Source: Alistipes sp. (GTDB lineage Bacteria; Bacteroidota; Bacteroidia; Bacteroidales; Rikenellaceae). From it: 64,000 nucleotides of DNA. Both the position numbers and the translations under genes were made by a program. Location of the stretch: contig JAHHQM010000001.1 in the NCBI GenBank assembly GCA_020026395.1, positions 186,001-250,000 on the forward strand. Reading direction: 5' to 3'. Below, piece after piece: positions 35,978 through 43,583 of the stretch (positions are counted from its first letter, which is position 1; every line of letters starts with the position of its first letter). The notes under the pieces were generated by a model. It did no database searches. It was not told the DNA's origin and saw only the letters and a program-made list of their open reading frames with translations.

Positions 35978-36322
35978 TTATTTCAATCGCTTTATGCGGT
36001 TTATAACAATTATAATATCAACAACAACATGAATGCCGCAAATAACCCATAAAACAATATTTTCTACTATACCTATGAATAGCAACAAGTGCGTAAATAT
36101 CATTGACAATAAAAAATCTCTTGAAAGAGTATTGATGAAATCTAATCCACTATCAATATGCAACGAGAATATTTTTCGTTTGCCCTCTCCACCCCGAATT
36201 GAATTATAAGGATATTTCTTATTAAGCAAAAATAGCAGTACGGTATTCAATGAAACTATTATTATTAACCATAAGTCTATCATAATGAAATCGTTTAAAA
36301 TTAATATTGTTGTAAGTTGCAT
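35978..36322 (-). CDS. Small AT-rich hydrophobic membrane protein
   Basis: The frame allows starts at 36340 (non-ATG), 36322 and 36283; from 36322 it encodes 114 residues. Two or three membrane helices are visible: MIDLWLIIIVSLNTVLLFLL, DFLLSMIFTHLLLFIGIVEN and VICGIHVVVDIIIVIN, with a basic linker (GGEGKRK) and a basic end (NRIKRLK). No family recognised. Codon use is strongly A/T-rich, unlike the surrounding genes, pointing to horizontal origin. A perfect -7 element lies upstream on the same strand. It could be a real small membrane protein or a surviving part of a decayed gene. Confidence 0.45.
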   Translation of the reverse strand: MQLTTILILNDFIMIDLWLIIIVSLNTVLLFLLNKKYPYNSIRGGEGKRKIFSLHIDSGLDFINTLSRDFLLSMIFTHLLLFIGIVENIVLWVICGIHVVVDIIIVINRIKRLK

Positions 36323-36455
36323 TGATTGACTTGAATCCAAACTGACAATAAAACAGAATCGAACTCAAAGTAAGTAAAATTTTATATTTATCTTTTGTAG
36401 TCATATACCCTAATCTGTTCCTCGGTCTTGAGTTAAAGATGTTTTGAACGCGCAT
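36222..36455 (-). CDS. Possible small protein overlapping the hydrophobic membrane protein gene
   Basis: 77 codons, or 60 from an internal ATG (MTTKDKYKILLTLSSILFYC). The beginning looks like a signal or anchor helix, but the remainder (NATYNNINFKRFHYD) has no recognisable fold. It overlaps the next reading frame by about 100 bases in another frame, so one of the two, or a frameshifted combination of both, is likely to be the true product. Listed because it follows a good -7 element on the same strand. Confidence 0.2.
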   Translation of the reverse strand: MRVQNIFNSRPRNRLGYMTTKDKYKILLTLSSILFYCQFGFKSINATYNNINFKRFHYDRLMVNNNSFIEYRTAIFA

Positions 36456-36544
36456 AACCTGTTCATGGGTTATGTCTCTAAATCCGTACCCTTTGGTAAG
36501 TATTTCCTATTCAATCCATTGCTGTTTTGGGTGATATGGTTTTG

Positions 36545-36552
36545 CAAAGGTA
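36545..36552 (-). promoter_or_regulatory. -7 element at the edge of the AT-rich island
   Basis: Minus strand TACCTTTG is a perfect TAnnTTTG. It points toward the two small AT-rich reading frames. An ATAACC...GGTTAT inverted repeat lies downstream around 36455-36475. Confidence 0.4.
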
Positions 36553-36663
36553 AATAAAGATTTTAATATACGTGTAATTTCTTTGTGAAAATTAATTTTT
36601 TTCCATTATCTGCCGTTTATTGTACCTTGATTTGGGATGCCTCCTCCGGCAACTTCACGCATC

Positions 36664-36697
36664 GGATCCGACGGGGTGTATCACCCCGGATCGGGCT
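36664..36697 (-). terminator. Hairpin downstream of the oxidoreductase operon
   Basis: GATCCG-GGGGTG and CACCCC-GGATC form a strong hairpin with a TAT loop, 30-60 bases after the gamma subunit stop on the minus strand. There is no T-run, so terminator activity is uncertain. Confidence 0.4.
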
Positions 36698-36724
36698 GTT
36701 GAAACCTGCGGAATTGCTTTATTT

Positions 36725-37273
36725 TTAGAGTTTCACTTCGCGGATGATCTCCGCACCGTGGCGAATGGCCTCTTCGTTCTGCGGAAGCAGTTTCCATGCA
36801 CGTTCGGGAAGCGACTTCTTCAGTCCGACCATCACATTCTCCAGACTCACGACGGGGCGCACCTTGAGGTAGCCGCCGAGGATCATCGTGTTGAACATCT
36901 TGGCCTGACCCAGACGTGCCGCCTCGGCCGTGGCATCGATGGCATAGATCGAGATGTCCTTGCGCACGGGGTGGCGCGTGATGCCGTTCGTGTCGTAGAT
37001 GAGCGTACCGCCCGCCTTGACCAGCGGTTCGAATTTCTCCATCGACTGCTGGTTGAGGATGATGGCCGTATCGAATTCGTGGGCGATCGGCGAAGAGATC
37101 TTCTTGTCGGACAGGATTACCGTCACGTTGGCCGTACCGCCACGCATCTCGGGGCCGTAGGAGGGCATCCACGTTACTTCGTAGTCCTGCATGACACCCG
37201 AGTAAGCCAGAATCTTACCCATCGAGAGAACACCCTGTCCTCCGAATCCCGCAATGATCAATGTTTCTTTCAT
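36725..37273 (-). CDS. 2-oxoacid:ferredoxin oxidoreductase, gamma subunit
   Basis: The frame is open to 37375, but the family start MKETLIIAGFGGQGVLSMGK is at 37273, giving 182 residues; the longer form would overlap the beta subunit gene by 90 bases. Signatures: GFGGQGVL, TWMPSYGPEMRGGTANV and NQQSMEKFEPLVKAGG, all of the POR/KOR gamma domain. The subunit helps bind CoA and the substrate in the complex that oxidatively decarboxylates branched-chain 2-oxoacids or 2-oxoglutarate with ferredoxin as acceptor. Last of a four-gene operon in the order delta, alpha, beta, gamma. A 3-methyl-2-oxobutanoate (VOR) or 2-oxoglutarate (KOR) substrate cannot be separated by motif alone. Confidence 0.93.
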   Translation of the reverse strand: MKETLIIAGFGGQGVLSMGKILAYSGVMQDYEVTWMPSYGPEMRGGTANVTVILSDKKISSPIAHEFDTAIILNQQSMEKFEPLVKAGGTLIYDTNGITRHPVRKDISIYAIDATAEAARLGQAKMFNTMILGGYLKVRPVVSLENVMVGLKKSLPERAWKLLPQNEEAIRHGAEIIREVKL

Positions 37274-37284
37274 ATTGTGTCCTC

Positions 37285-38046
37285 CTATTTTACTTCTTTG
37301 ATGTCGCCCAGCGGATAGAACGGGAGCATGTTCTCCTCGAGCCATTTGTTGGCGGCCACGGGCGTCATTTTCCAACCGCTGTTGCAGGTCGAAACGACCT
37401 CCACGAGCGAGAATCCCTTACCCTCCATCGAACGCTGGAACGCTTTCTTGATGGCGTTCTTGCACTTGCGGACGTTGGCGGGCGTGTGGACGCTCTGACG
37501 CGTGATGTAGGTGGCGCCGTCCAGATGTGCCATCATCTCGGCAATCTTGTAGGGGTAACCGTTCAGACGCGGATCACGGCCGTAGGGCGTGGTGGCGGTC
37601 TTCATACCCAGAAGGGTGGTCGGTGCCATCTGTCCGCCCGTCATGCCGTAAATGGCGTTGTTGATGTAGATCGTCACGACGTTCTCACCGCGTGCGGCGG
37701 CGTGGATCGACTCGGCTGTACCGATGGCCGAAAGGTCACCGTCGCCCTGATACGTGAAGATCATCTTGTCGGGCATCAGACGCTTCATGGCCGATGCAAT
37801 GGCCAGGGCACGTCCGTGGGCGGCCTCCACCCAGTCGATGTCGATATAATTGTAGGCAAATACGGAGCAGCCCACGGGCGAAATACCCACGGCTTTTTCC
37901 GCCAGCCCCAACTCGTCGATTACTTCGGCAACGAGTTTGTGAACCGTGCCGTGACTACAGCCGGGGCAGTAGTGCATGACATTGTCCAACATGAGTCTCG
38001 GTTTTGCGTAAACCAGATTCTCCTTTTTTATTTCAACCTCTGCCAT
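37285..38046 (-). CDS. 2-oxoacid:ferredoxin oxidoreductase, beta (TPP-binding) subunit
   Basis: 253 residues. The thiamine-diphosphate domain shows CPGCSHGTVHKLVAEVIDEL near the N terminus, GISPVGCSVFAY, then the TPP/Mg motif GDGDLSAIGTAESIHAAARG and NNAIYGMTGGQMAPTTLLG. These are the hallmarks of the KOR/VOR beta chain, which performs the decarboxylation. The cysteines of CPGC and the later KCKNAIKKAF/STCNSGW region are in the positions where related enzymes bind a [4Fe-4S] cluster. It ends 11 bases before the gamma subunit gene and begins 5 bases after the alpha subunit stop. Confidence 0.95.
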   Translation of the reverse strand: MAEVEIKKENLVYAKPRLMLDNVMHYCPGCSHGTVHKLVAEVIDELGLAEKAVGISPVGCSVFAYNYIDIDWVEAAHGRALAIASAMKRLMPDKMIFTYQGDGDLSAIGTAESIHAAARGENVVTIYINNAIYGMTGGQMAPTTLLGMKTATTPYGRDPRLNGYPYKIAEMMAHLDGATYITRQSVHTPANVRKCKNAIKKAFQRSMEGKGFSLVEVVSTCNSGWKMTPVAANKWLEENMLPFYPLGDIKEVK

Positions 38047-38051
38047 AGTTT

Positions 38052-39146
38052 TTAGTTTTTGTGGATGAATTTTTCCTTCAGTGCGGCAAGCACTTCATCG
38101 GGGTTGAAGATCATACCGCCCTGACGGCCGTAATGCTCCACGGGAGCTTTGCCGTTCACCGCCAGACGGACATCCTCGACCATCTGACCGGCATTCAGCT
38201 CGGCCGAAAGGAATCCCTTGACACCGCGCTCGGCCAATGCGGCCAGCGGTTTTGAGGGGAAGGGGTAAAGGGTAATGGGGCGCAAAAGGCCGACCTTGAG
38301 ACCCTCCTGACGCGCCATTTCGACCGTTGCCGAGCAGATACGTGCCGACGAACCGAACGCCACGATCACGTATTCCGCATCGTCACACTCAATCTCTTCG
38401 TACATCACTTCCTGCTCCATGGCCTTGTATTTGGCTTGGAGGTCTTTGTTCTTGATCTCCATTTTTTCGGATTGCAACTCCAGCGAGGTGACGATGTTAC
38501 GCTCGCGCGAAGAGGGTTTGCCGATGGCTGCCCAACTGCCGTAACGCTCGCGTACCTCCTCGTCGGTAAGACGCGGACGTTGCGGTGAAAGCACCACCTT
38601 CTCCATCATCTGACCGATCACACCGTCGGCCAGGATCATGGCCGGGTTGCGGTATTTGAAGGCCAGGTCGAATGCCACGGCCACATGGTCGTGCATCTCC
38701 TGTACGGAGTTCGGGGCGAGGACGATCAGATGGTAGTCACCGTGACCGCCACCCTTGCAAGCCTGGAAATAGTCGCCCTGCGAAGGCTGGATCGTACCCA
38801 GTCCCGGGCCGCCACGCTGGCAGTTGATAATCAGGCAGGGGAGTTCCGCGCCTGCAATATAACTCAGTCCCTCGGACATCAGCGAGATGCCGGGGCTTGA
38901 CGATGAGGTCATGACACGTTTTCCTGCGGCTGCACCGCCGTAAACCATATTGATCGACGAGACCTCCGACTCGGCCTGAAGAACGACCATACCGGTTGTT
39001 TCCCAAGGTTTGAGTTCCATGAGGGTCTCCATGACTTCGGATTGGGGAGTGATGGGGTAGCCGAAATATCCGTCGCAACCGTAGCGAATTGCCGCATAAG
39101 CAATCACTTCGTTGCCTTTCATCAGTCTGACTTCTTTCTCTTCCAT
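38052..39146 (-). CDS. 2-oxoacid:ferredoxin oxidoreductase, alpha subunit (VorB-like)
   Basis: 364 residues. The pyrimidine-binding domain begins MKGNEVIAYAAIRYGCDGYF, followed by YPITPQSEVME, VVLQAESEVSSINMVYGGAA and MTSSSSPGISLMSEGLSYIA. It then has NCQRGGPGLGTIQPSQGDYF and, in the C-terminal transketolase-like part, VAFGSSARICSATVEMARQE with KVGLLRPITLYPFPSKPL. This is the alpha chain of a KOR/VOR-type complex, and the database name most often used for this form is 3-methyl-2-oxobutanoate dehydrogenase subunit VorB. It lies 3 bases after the ferredoxin subunit gene and 5 bases before the beta gene. Confidence 0.94.
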   Translation of the reverse strand: MEEKEVRLMKGNEVIAYAAIRYGCDGYFGYPITPQSEVMETLMELKPWETTGMVVLQAESEVSSINMVYGGAAAGKRVMTSSSSPGISLMSEGLSYIAGAELPCLIINCQRGGPGLGTIQPSQGDYFQACKGGGHGDYHLIVLAPNSVQEMHDHVAVAFDLAFKYRNPAMILADGVIGQMMEKVVLSPQRPRLTDEEVRERYGSWAAIGKPSSRERNIVTSLELQSEKMEIKNKDLQAKYKAMEQEVMYEEIECDDAEYVIVAFGSSARICSATVEMARQEGLKVGLLRPITLYPFPSKPLAALAERGVKGFLSAELNAGQMVEDVRLAVNGKAPVEHYGRQGGMIFNPDEVLAALKEKFIHKN

Positions 39147-39149
39147 GGC

Positions 39150-39377
39150 TTAGTTGATTTTTTGACGATAAACCGTGATAACACTGTCCGGACAGATGAC
39201 CGCGCACGAAGCACAACCGATGCAGGCATCCGGATTGGCCATCTGGGCTACGGGGTATCCCTTGCTGTTCACCTCAGAAGAGAGGGAGAGTACATCGCAG
39301 GGACAAGAGGCAATGCAAACACCACAGCCTTTGCACCGTTCTCTGTCGACAACGATTGTTCCTTTGATTTTAGCCAT
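39150..39377 (-). CDS. 2-oxoacid:ferredoxin oxidoreductase, delta (ferredoxin-like) subunit
   Basis: The frame extends to 39410, but MAKIKGTIVVDRERC at 39377 is the natural start, giving 75 residues. Two [4Fe-4S] binding motifs are complete: CKGCGVCIASCPCD and CIGCASCAVICPD. It carries electrons from the TPP subunit to external ferredoxin. First gene of the operon; a -7 element lies about 30 bases upstream, and the alpha subunit gene starts 3 bases after its stop. Confidence 0.93.
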   Translation of the reverse strand: MAKIKGTIVVDRERCKGCGVCIASCPCDVLSLSSEVNSKGYPVAQMANPDACIGCASCAVICPDSVITVYRQKIN

Positions 39378-39407
39378 AATATCGTTGATTTGTGTGTGGA
39401 TTTTCAA

Positions 39408-39415
39408 CAAAAGTA
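39408..39415 (-). promoter_or_regulatory. -7 element of the 2-oxoacid oxidoreductase operon
   Basis: Minus strand TACTTTTG is a perfect TAnnTTTG, 31 bases before the start codon. No -33 TTTG at the right spacing was seen. Confidence 0.55.
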
Positions 39416-39419
39416 CTAA

Positions 39420-39897
39420 AAAAACGCGGAAATGGAAAAGAAAAAATCCAAAACCACCATTTTTTGCCGTGAAAACATTTGCAAGTCATCTGCTATATGC
39501 AAATATCGTTCCGCGGGAAAGGGCGGAATAAGGGGGAAGGGAATGGGAGCGGAAAGTGTGGGGCGTGGGTTTGGTGCGGGGCGGGAAAGGCCTTTGTGTA
39601 GTCGGCGGGGAGAGGACGCTCTTTCGGAGAGGGGCGGGCCGACCAAGATCGGGAAAATCGGGCGAAAATGGGGTGCGGAAAGGTGGGGGGGGAGGATTTG
39701 GAGCGGAGAAAGGGGATATTTCGGTGGAGAGAAGTACATCCTTTTGGGGTAACTGCCAAGATTGGTGCGAGGGGAAAATTATAAGGAGAACATCTCGGCG
39801 TGACAAAGGGCATCTTTCGGAGCGGAAACATTCGACCAGGTTATCCTTCGAAAAATTGTCGCAACCGTACAATGTCGAAACCCGCCCTCGCCAAGCA
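39420..39897. other. Non-coding G-rich spacer with strong strand asymmetry
   Basis: About 480 bases without a credible gene. From about 39515 to 39720 the plus strand is rich in G-runs (for example around 39517-39550 and 39680-39700), which could form G-quadruplexes. The open frames here on both strands give low-complexity Gly/Arg/Lys or Pro/Ser/Phe chains without homology that I recognise. The right-hand part (39740-39897) has ordinary composition and nothing identifiable. Confidence 0.5.
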
Positions 39898-39930
39898 TAA
39901 AAAAGGCGGAAACCCCGAAGGATTCCCGCC
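39898..39930 (-). terminator. Terminator after the DUF1015 gene
   Basis: Minus strand GGCGGGAATCC pairs with GGGTTTCCGCC around a TTCG tetraloop and is followed by six T residues. It lies 25 bases past the stop at 39955. Confidence 0.88.
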
Positions 39931-39954
39931 CGTGACGAATCTTGAACGATCCGC

Positions 39955-41199
39955 TTATTTCTCGAACGAGTGGATAACCACACCCGAACGCAGTTTCGGC
40001 TCAAACCAAGTGGTCTTGGGAGGCATGATGCAACCCGAGTCAGCGATGTTGATCAACTGCTGCATCGATACGGGGTAGAGTGCGAAGGCAACCTTCATCT
40101 CACCGCTGTCGACACGACGCTTCAACTCGCCCAGACCGCGGATACCGCCGACAAAGTCGATACGGTTCGAGGTACGCAGATCCTTGATGTCGAAGATCTG
40201 ATCCAGTACGAGGTTCGACAATACCGTAACATCCAGAACACCGATCGGATCCTGGTCGTTGTATGTGCCGGTTTTGGCCGTCAGGCTCCACCAGTGACCC
40301 TCGAGGTACATGCTGAAGTTGTGGAGTTTGTTGGGGCGGTATTCCTCCGTACCCTTATCCTCTACGTCGAAGTGCTCCTTCAACTTCTCGACAACCTGTG
40401 CGGGAGTCAGATTGTTCAGATCACGCAATACGCGGTTGTAGTCGATGATGCGCAACTGGCTTGCGGGGAAGGTCACTGCCAGGAAGTAGCAGTACTCCTC
40501 GTTTCCGGTGTGGTGCGGGTTGTTGGCCTTGCACTCGGCACCTACGCGGGCTGCGGCAGCCGTACGGTGGTGACCGTCGGCAACATACAGGGCGGGAATG
40601 CCTGCGAAGATCTCGGTGATACGGTCGTTGATGGCCTTATCCTTGATCACCCACAGCTGGTGACCGAAACCGTCCTCTGCCGTGAAGTCGTATTCGGGCT
40701 TGTGCTCCTTGACGAACTTCTCAACGATGGCGTTGATCTCGTCGTTGTCGGGATAAGCGAAGAATACGGGCTCGATGTTGGCCTGCTGGTTGCGAACGTG
40801 CTTCATACGGTCGTTCTCCTTCTCAACGCGGGTCAGCTCGTGCTTCTTGATGGCACCCGAGAGGTAATCCTCGAAGTGGCAGCACATCGTCAGACCATAC
40901 TGCGTACGGCTGTCCATCGTCTGTGCATAGATGTAGTAGCACTCCTGATCGTCCTGCTGCAACCAACCCTCTTTTCTCCAACGCTTGAAGTTCTCGACAG
41001 CCTTCTCGTAAACCTCGGGCGAGTGCTCGTCGGCGATAGGCGTGAAGTCGATTTCGGGTTTGATGATATGTAATAAAGAACGTTCAGTGGCTTCTTTCTT
41101 TGCTTCTTCCGAGTTCAAAACGTCATAGGGACGCGATGCTACTTCTGCAGCATATTCTTTCGGCGGACGAATACCGCGGAAAGGTTTAATTCTTACCAT
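39955..41199 (-). CDS. DUF1015 family protein
   Basis: 414 residues, full family length. It starts MVRIKPFRGIRP and has the signature SRPYDVLNSEEAK, YIYAQTMDSRTQYGL, HELTRVEKENDRMKHVRNQQ and YVADGHHRTAAAARVG. The family has no established biochemical role. In Bacteroidales it commonly follows serC and serA, exactly as here, which is why a connection with serine metabolism has been proposed. It begins 100 bases after serA, with a hairpin between them, so it may be transcribed at a lower level. No frameshift or missing motif. Confidence 0.93.
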   Translation of the reverse strand: MVRIKPFRGIRPPKEYAAEVASRPYDVLNSEEAKKEATERSLLHIIKPEIDFTPIADEHSPEVYEKAVENFKRWRKEGWLQQDDQECYYIYAQTMDSRTQYGLTMCCHFEDYLSGAIKKHELTRVEKENDRMKHVRNQQANIEPVFFAYPDNDEINAIVEKFVKEHKPEYDFTAEDGFGHQLWVIKDKAINDRITEIFAGIPALYVADGHHRTAAAARVGAECKANNPHHTGNEEYCYFLAVTFPASQLRIIDYNRVLRDLNNLTPAQVVEKLKEHFDVEDKGTEEYRPNKLHNFSMYLEGHWWSLTAKTGTYNDQDPIGVLDVTVLSNLVLDQIFDIKDLRTSNRIDFVGGIRGLGELKRRVDSGEMKVAFALYPVSMQQLINIADSGCIMPPKTTWFEPKLRSGVVIHSFEK

Positions 41200-41246
41200 G
41201 GCGAATTATCTGTTTTTGATGGTTGGGAAATGTGTCGGGGGACAAA

Positions 41247-41284
41247 GGGGCGGAATGACCCCAAAAAGTCTCCGCCCCTTTTTT
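41247..41284. terminator. Hairpin between serA and the DUF1015 gene
   Basis: GGGGCGGA (41247-41254) pairs with TCCGCCCC (41271-41278). The T-run is longer on the plus strand than on the minus strand (TTTGT), so read-through from serA is likely. Confidence 0.6.
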
Positions 41285-41298
41285 CCGCGACTTTTGTA

Positions 41299-42219
41299 TT
41301 ATTTGTTTACCTGGAACGTCGTGTCACCGTTGTTCAGATAGCCTACGATCTGACGAGCTGCGGCCAAACCTGCATTGACGTTAGCCTCACCGGTCTCGGC
41401 ACCCTGTTTTTTGGGCGTTGCGAATACACGGTTGCCGAACTTCTCGTTCCATGCAGCCTGATTTACAGCAGCGATATCGGTGATGTACTTCAGATCCTCA
41501 CGCTCGGTGAAGGCCTTCTCCAGACCCTCCTCGCAGATGACCTCCTTACGAGCCGTGTTCACCATGATGGCGCCTTTCGGCATCGAAGAGATCAGCTCGT
41601 AGTTGATCGAACCCTTCGTATCGGCCGTTGCAGGAATGTGCAGCGACAGGTAGTTCGAGCGTTTGAACAACTCGGCAACGGTCTCGACCTTCTCGCAACC
41701 GTCGGCAGCCAGCGTAGCGGCGTCCTTGTGACGAGCGTAAACAATAACTTTCATGCCCAAAGCCTGTGCTTTCTGACCTACGAGTTTGCCAATGTGGCCG
41801 TAAGCCATCAGACCCAGCGTCTTGCCCTTCAGCTCCTGACCCTTGCCCGGAGTGAAGCAGTTACGCGACATGTAGATCATCATGGCCAGTGCCAACTCGG
41901 CAACGGCGTTCGAGTTCTGACCCGGAGTGTTCATCACAACGATGCCGCGCTCCGAAGCAGCAGCCAGATCCACGTTGTCATAACCTGCACCTGCACGTAC
42001 GACGATCTTCAGGTTCTTGGCAGCGGCGATGACGTCGGCCGTAACCTTATCGCTACGGATGATCAGTGCGTGAGCGTCGGCAACGGCTGCCAGCAGCTCG
42101 GCTTTGTCTGTATATTTTTCGAGCAGGGCGAGTTCGTGACCGCCTTCCTCAACGATTTTGCGGATACCGTCAACAGCCTCTTTTGCAAAAGGTTTCTCGG
42201 TAGCAACTAATACTTTCAT
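41299..42219 (-). CDS. serA: D-3-phosphoglycerate dehydrogenase, short lysine-type
   Basis: 306 residues, with no ACT or intervening regulatory domain. The nucleotide-binding fold has LGLMAYGHIGKLVG, where the first Gly of GxGxxG is Ala. The substrate and catalytic segments RAGAGYDNVDLAAA, NSNAVAELALAMMI and VNTARKEVICEEGLEKA are present. Where E. coli-type enzymes have the catalytic His (PHxGxxT), this protein has ATPKKQGAETGEANVNAG, with Lys. This is the Lys-type PGDH known from Entamoeba histolytica and Bacteroidales, so the change is a subfamily trait and not a defect. It oxidises 3-phosphoglycerate with NAD+ as the first step of serine synthesis. In operon with serC upstream and DUF1015 downstream. 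Confidence 0.94.
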   Translation of the reverse strand: MKVLVATEKPFAKEAVDGIRKIVEEGGHELALLEKYTDKAELLAAVADAHALIIRSDKVTADVIAAAKNLKIVVRAGAGYDNVDLAAASERGIVVMNTPGQNSNAVAELALAMMIYMSRNCFTPGKGQELKGKTLGLMAYGHIGKLVGQKAQALGMKVIVYARHKDAATLAADGCEKVETVAELFKRSNYLSLHIPATADTKGSINYELISSMPKGAIMVNTARKEVICEEGLEKAFTEREDLKYITDIAAVNQAAWNEKFGNRVFATPKKQGAETGEANVNAGLAAARQIVGYLNNGDTTFQVNK

Positions 42220-42271
42220 GTTCGGTTTATAGGTTTTAGGTTCTTCTTATTGTGGTTTTGCTTATTCACCG

Positions 42272-42305
42272 ACCAACCATCGGGAATTGCTTCTCGATGG
42301 TTGGT
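42272..42305. repeat. Intercistronic hairpin between serC and serA
   Basis: ACCAACCATCG (42272-42282) and CGATGGTTGGT (42295-42305) are perfect 11-base complements with a 12-base loop. No T-run follows on the minus strand, so it more likely stabilises or processes the serC-serA mRNA than terminates it. Confidence 0.6.
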
Positions 42306-42332
42306 GATGATAAGATGTCTGGATGATCCAGA

Positions 42333-43403
42333 TTATTTGTGGAGTTTCTCGAAGTCCTGCATGCATTTAACCAATGCCTCTACGCTCTCCTTGGGAAGTG
42401 CGTTGTAGCAGGAAGCACGGAAACCGCCTACCAGACGGTGGCCCTTGATACCGACCATACCGCGCTCGGTTGCGAACTTGAAGAATTCGTCGGCCAGATC
42501 CTCGTGACCCTCGGTCATTACGAAGCAGATGTTCATCAGCGAACGATCCTCCTTCTCAACGGTACCGCGGAACAGCGAGTTGCGGTCGATTTCGTCGTAC
42601 AGCAGAGCAGCTTTCTCCTTGTTGCGACGCTCGATCTCCTTAACACCGCCGATCTCCTTGAGCCACTTCAGGGTCTCGCCCAGAACGTAGATGGGGAATA
42701 CCGGAGGAGTATTGAACATGGAGTTCTTCTCGACGTGGGTCTTGAAGCTCATCATGGTCGGGAGGTCACGAACCTGCTTCTCGAGGAAGTCCTCGCGGAT
42801 GATTGCGAAGGCAACACCTGCGGGTGCGAGGTTCTTCTGGGCACCACCGTATACCATTGCATACTTGGTGATGTCGAACTCGTGCGACAGGATGTCGGAC
42901 GACATATCGGCTATCAAAGGTACCGGCGAGTCGAGATCCTCGTGATACTCGGTACCGTAGATGGTGTTGTTCGAGGTGATGTGGAGGTAATCCAAATCGG
43001 TCGGGATCTTCACGCCTTTAGGAATGTACGAGAAGTTCTTGTCTTCTGAAGAAGCCAAAACCTCAACCTCGCCATAACGCTTAGCCTCTTTGATGGCTTT
43101 CTTCGACCAAACACCGGTGTTGATGTAACCGGCTTTCTTGCCGAGGAAGTTGGCAGCTACTTCATAGAAGAAGGTGCTGGCGCCACCGCCGATATAGAAA
43201 ATACGATAGTTATCAGGAATGTGAAGCAACTCGCGGAAGTTGGCCTCTGCATCGGCTATGACTTTATCGAAGTCTTTGGTACGGTGCGAAATCGAAAGGA
43301 TCGAAAGACCCGAATCGTTGAAGTCGAGAACGGCTTTGGCAGCTCTTTCGACTACTTCTTGTGCCAGGACGGAAGGTCCGGCGTTGAAATTGTGTTTTTT
43401 CAT
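42333..43403 (-). CDS. serC: Phosphoserine aminotransferase
   Basis: 356 residues, normal length. Class V aminotransferase pattern: HNFNAGPSVLAQEVVERAAK at the start, then LSILSISHRTKDF, YIGGGASTFFYEVAANFL, TSNNTIYGTEYHE and MVYGGAQKNLAPAGVAFAII, with the PLP Lys in AQKN. The C terminus has GMVGIKGHRLVGGFRASCYN, which binds the phosphate of the substrate. It converts 3-phosphohydroxypyruvate to phosphoserine and also serves vitamin B6 synthesis. First gene of serC-serA-DUF1015; a promoter with a perfect -7 box lies about 55 bases upstream, back to back with the yicC promoter. Confidence 0.97.
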   Translation of the reverse strand: MKKHNFNAGPSVLAQEVVERAAKAVLDFNDSGLSILSISHRTKDFDKVIADAEANFRELLHIPDNYRIFYIGGGASTFFYEVAANFLGKKAGYINTGVWSKKAIKEAKRYGEVEVLASSEDKNFSYIPKGVKIPTDLDYLHITSNNTIYGTEYHEDLDSPVPLIADMSSDILSHEFDITKYAMVYGGAQKNLAPAGVAFAIIREDFLEKQVRDLPTMMSFKTHVEKNSMFNTPPVFPIYVLGETLKWLKEIGGVKEIERRNKEKAALLYDEIDRNSLFRGTVEKEDRSLMNICFVMTEGHEDLADEFFKFATERGMVGIKGHRLVGGFRASCYNALPKESVEALVKCMQDFEKLHK

Positions 43404-43457
43404 AATGGTTAGTTATGTGAGTTAGTTTTTAAGTTTGTCGTTGTTTTTAATAACACA

Positions 43458-43489
43458 CAAATATAAGCAATATATTTCGGAAAAAGCAA
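43458..43489 (-). promoter_or_regulatory. Promoter of the serC-serA-DUF1015 operon
   Basis: Minus strand -33 TTG (43489-43487), 21-base spacer, then -7 TATATTTG (43465-43458), a perfect TAnnTTTG. Confidence 0.65.
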
Positions 43490-43522
43490 TAGAAACTCAA
43501 ATTAATTTTTTCTCGGAGCGGG

Positions 43523-43557
43523 TTTGTCGCGATTTTGAATTGTTTTTATTATTTTTG
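43523..43557 (+). promoter_or_regulatory. Promoter of the yicC-gmk-nadD gene group
   Basis: TTTG at 43523-43526 and a perfect -7 TATTTTTG at 43550-43557, spacer 23 bases, slightly longer than the usual 19-21. The yicC start is 26 bases downstream of the box. Confidence 0.5.
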
Positions 43558-43583
43558 TCAAAATTTAATTTTGTTTTAGAATC

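Noticed and set aside
36620..37318. 232-codon plus-strand open frame over the oxidoreductase gamma gene
   Set aside because: Opposite to a gene with clear POR/KOR motifs; no signal or domain of its own.
39432..39752. 106-codon open frame in the G-rich spacer
   Set aside because: Low-complexity Gly/Arg/Lys chain; a frame of equal length exists on the other strand, and there is no promoter or start context.
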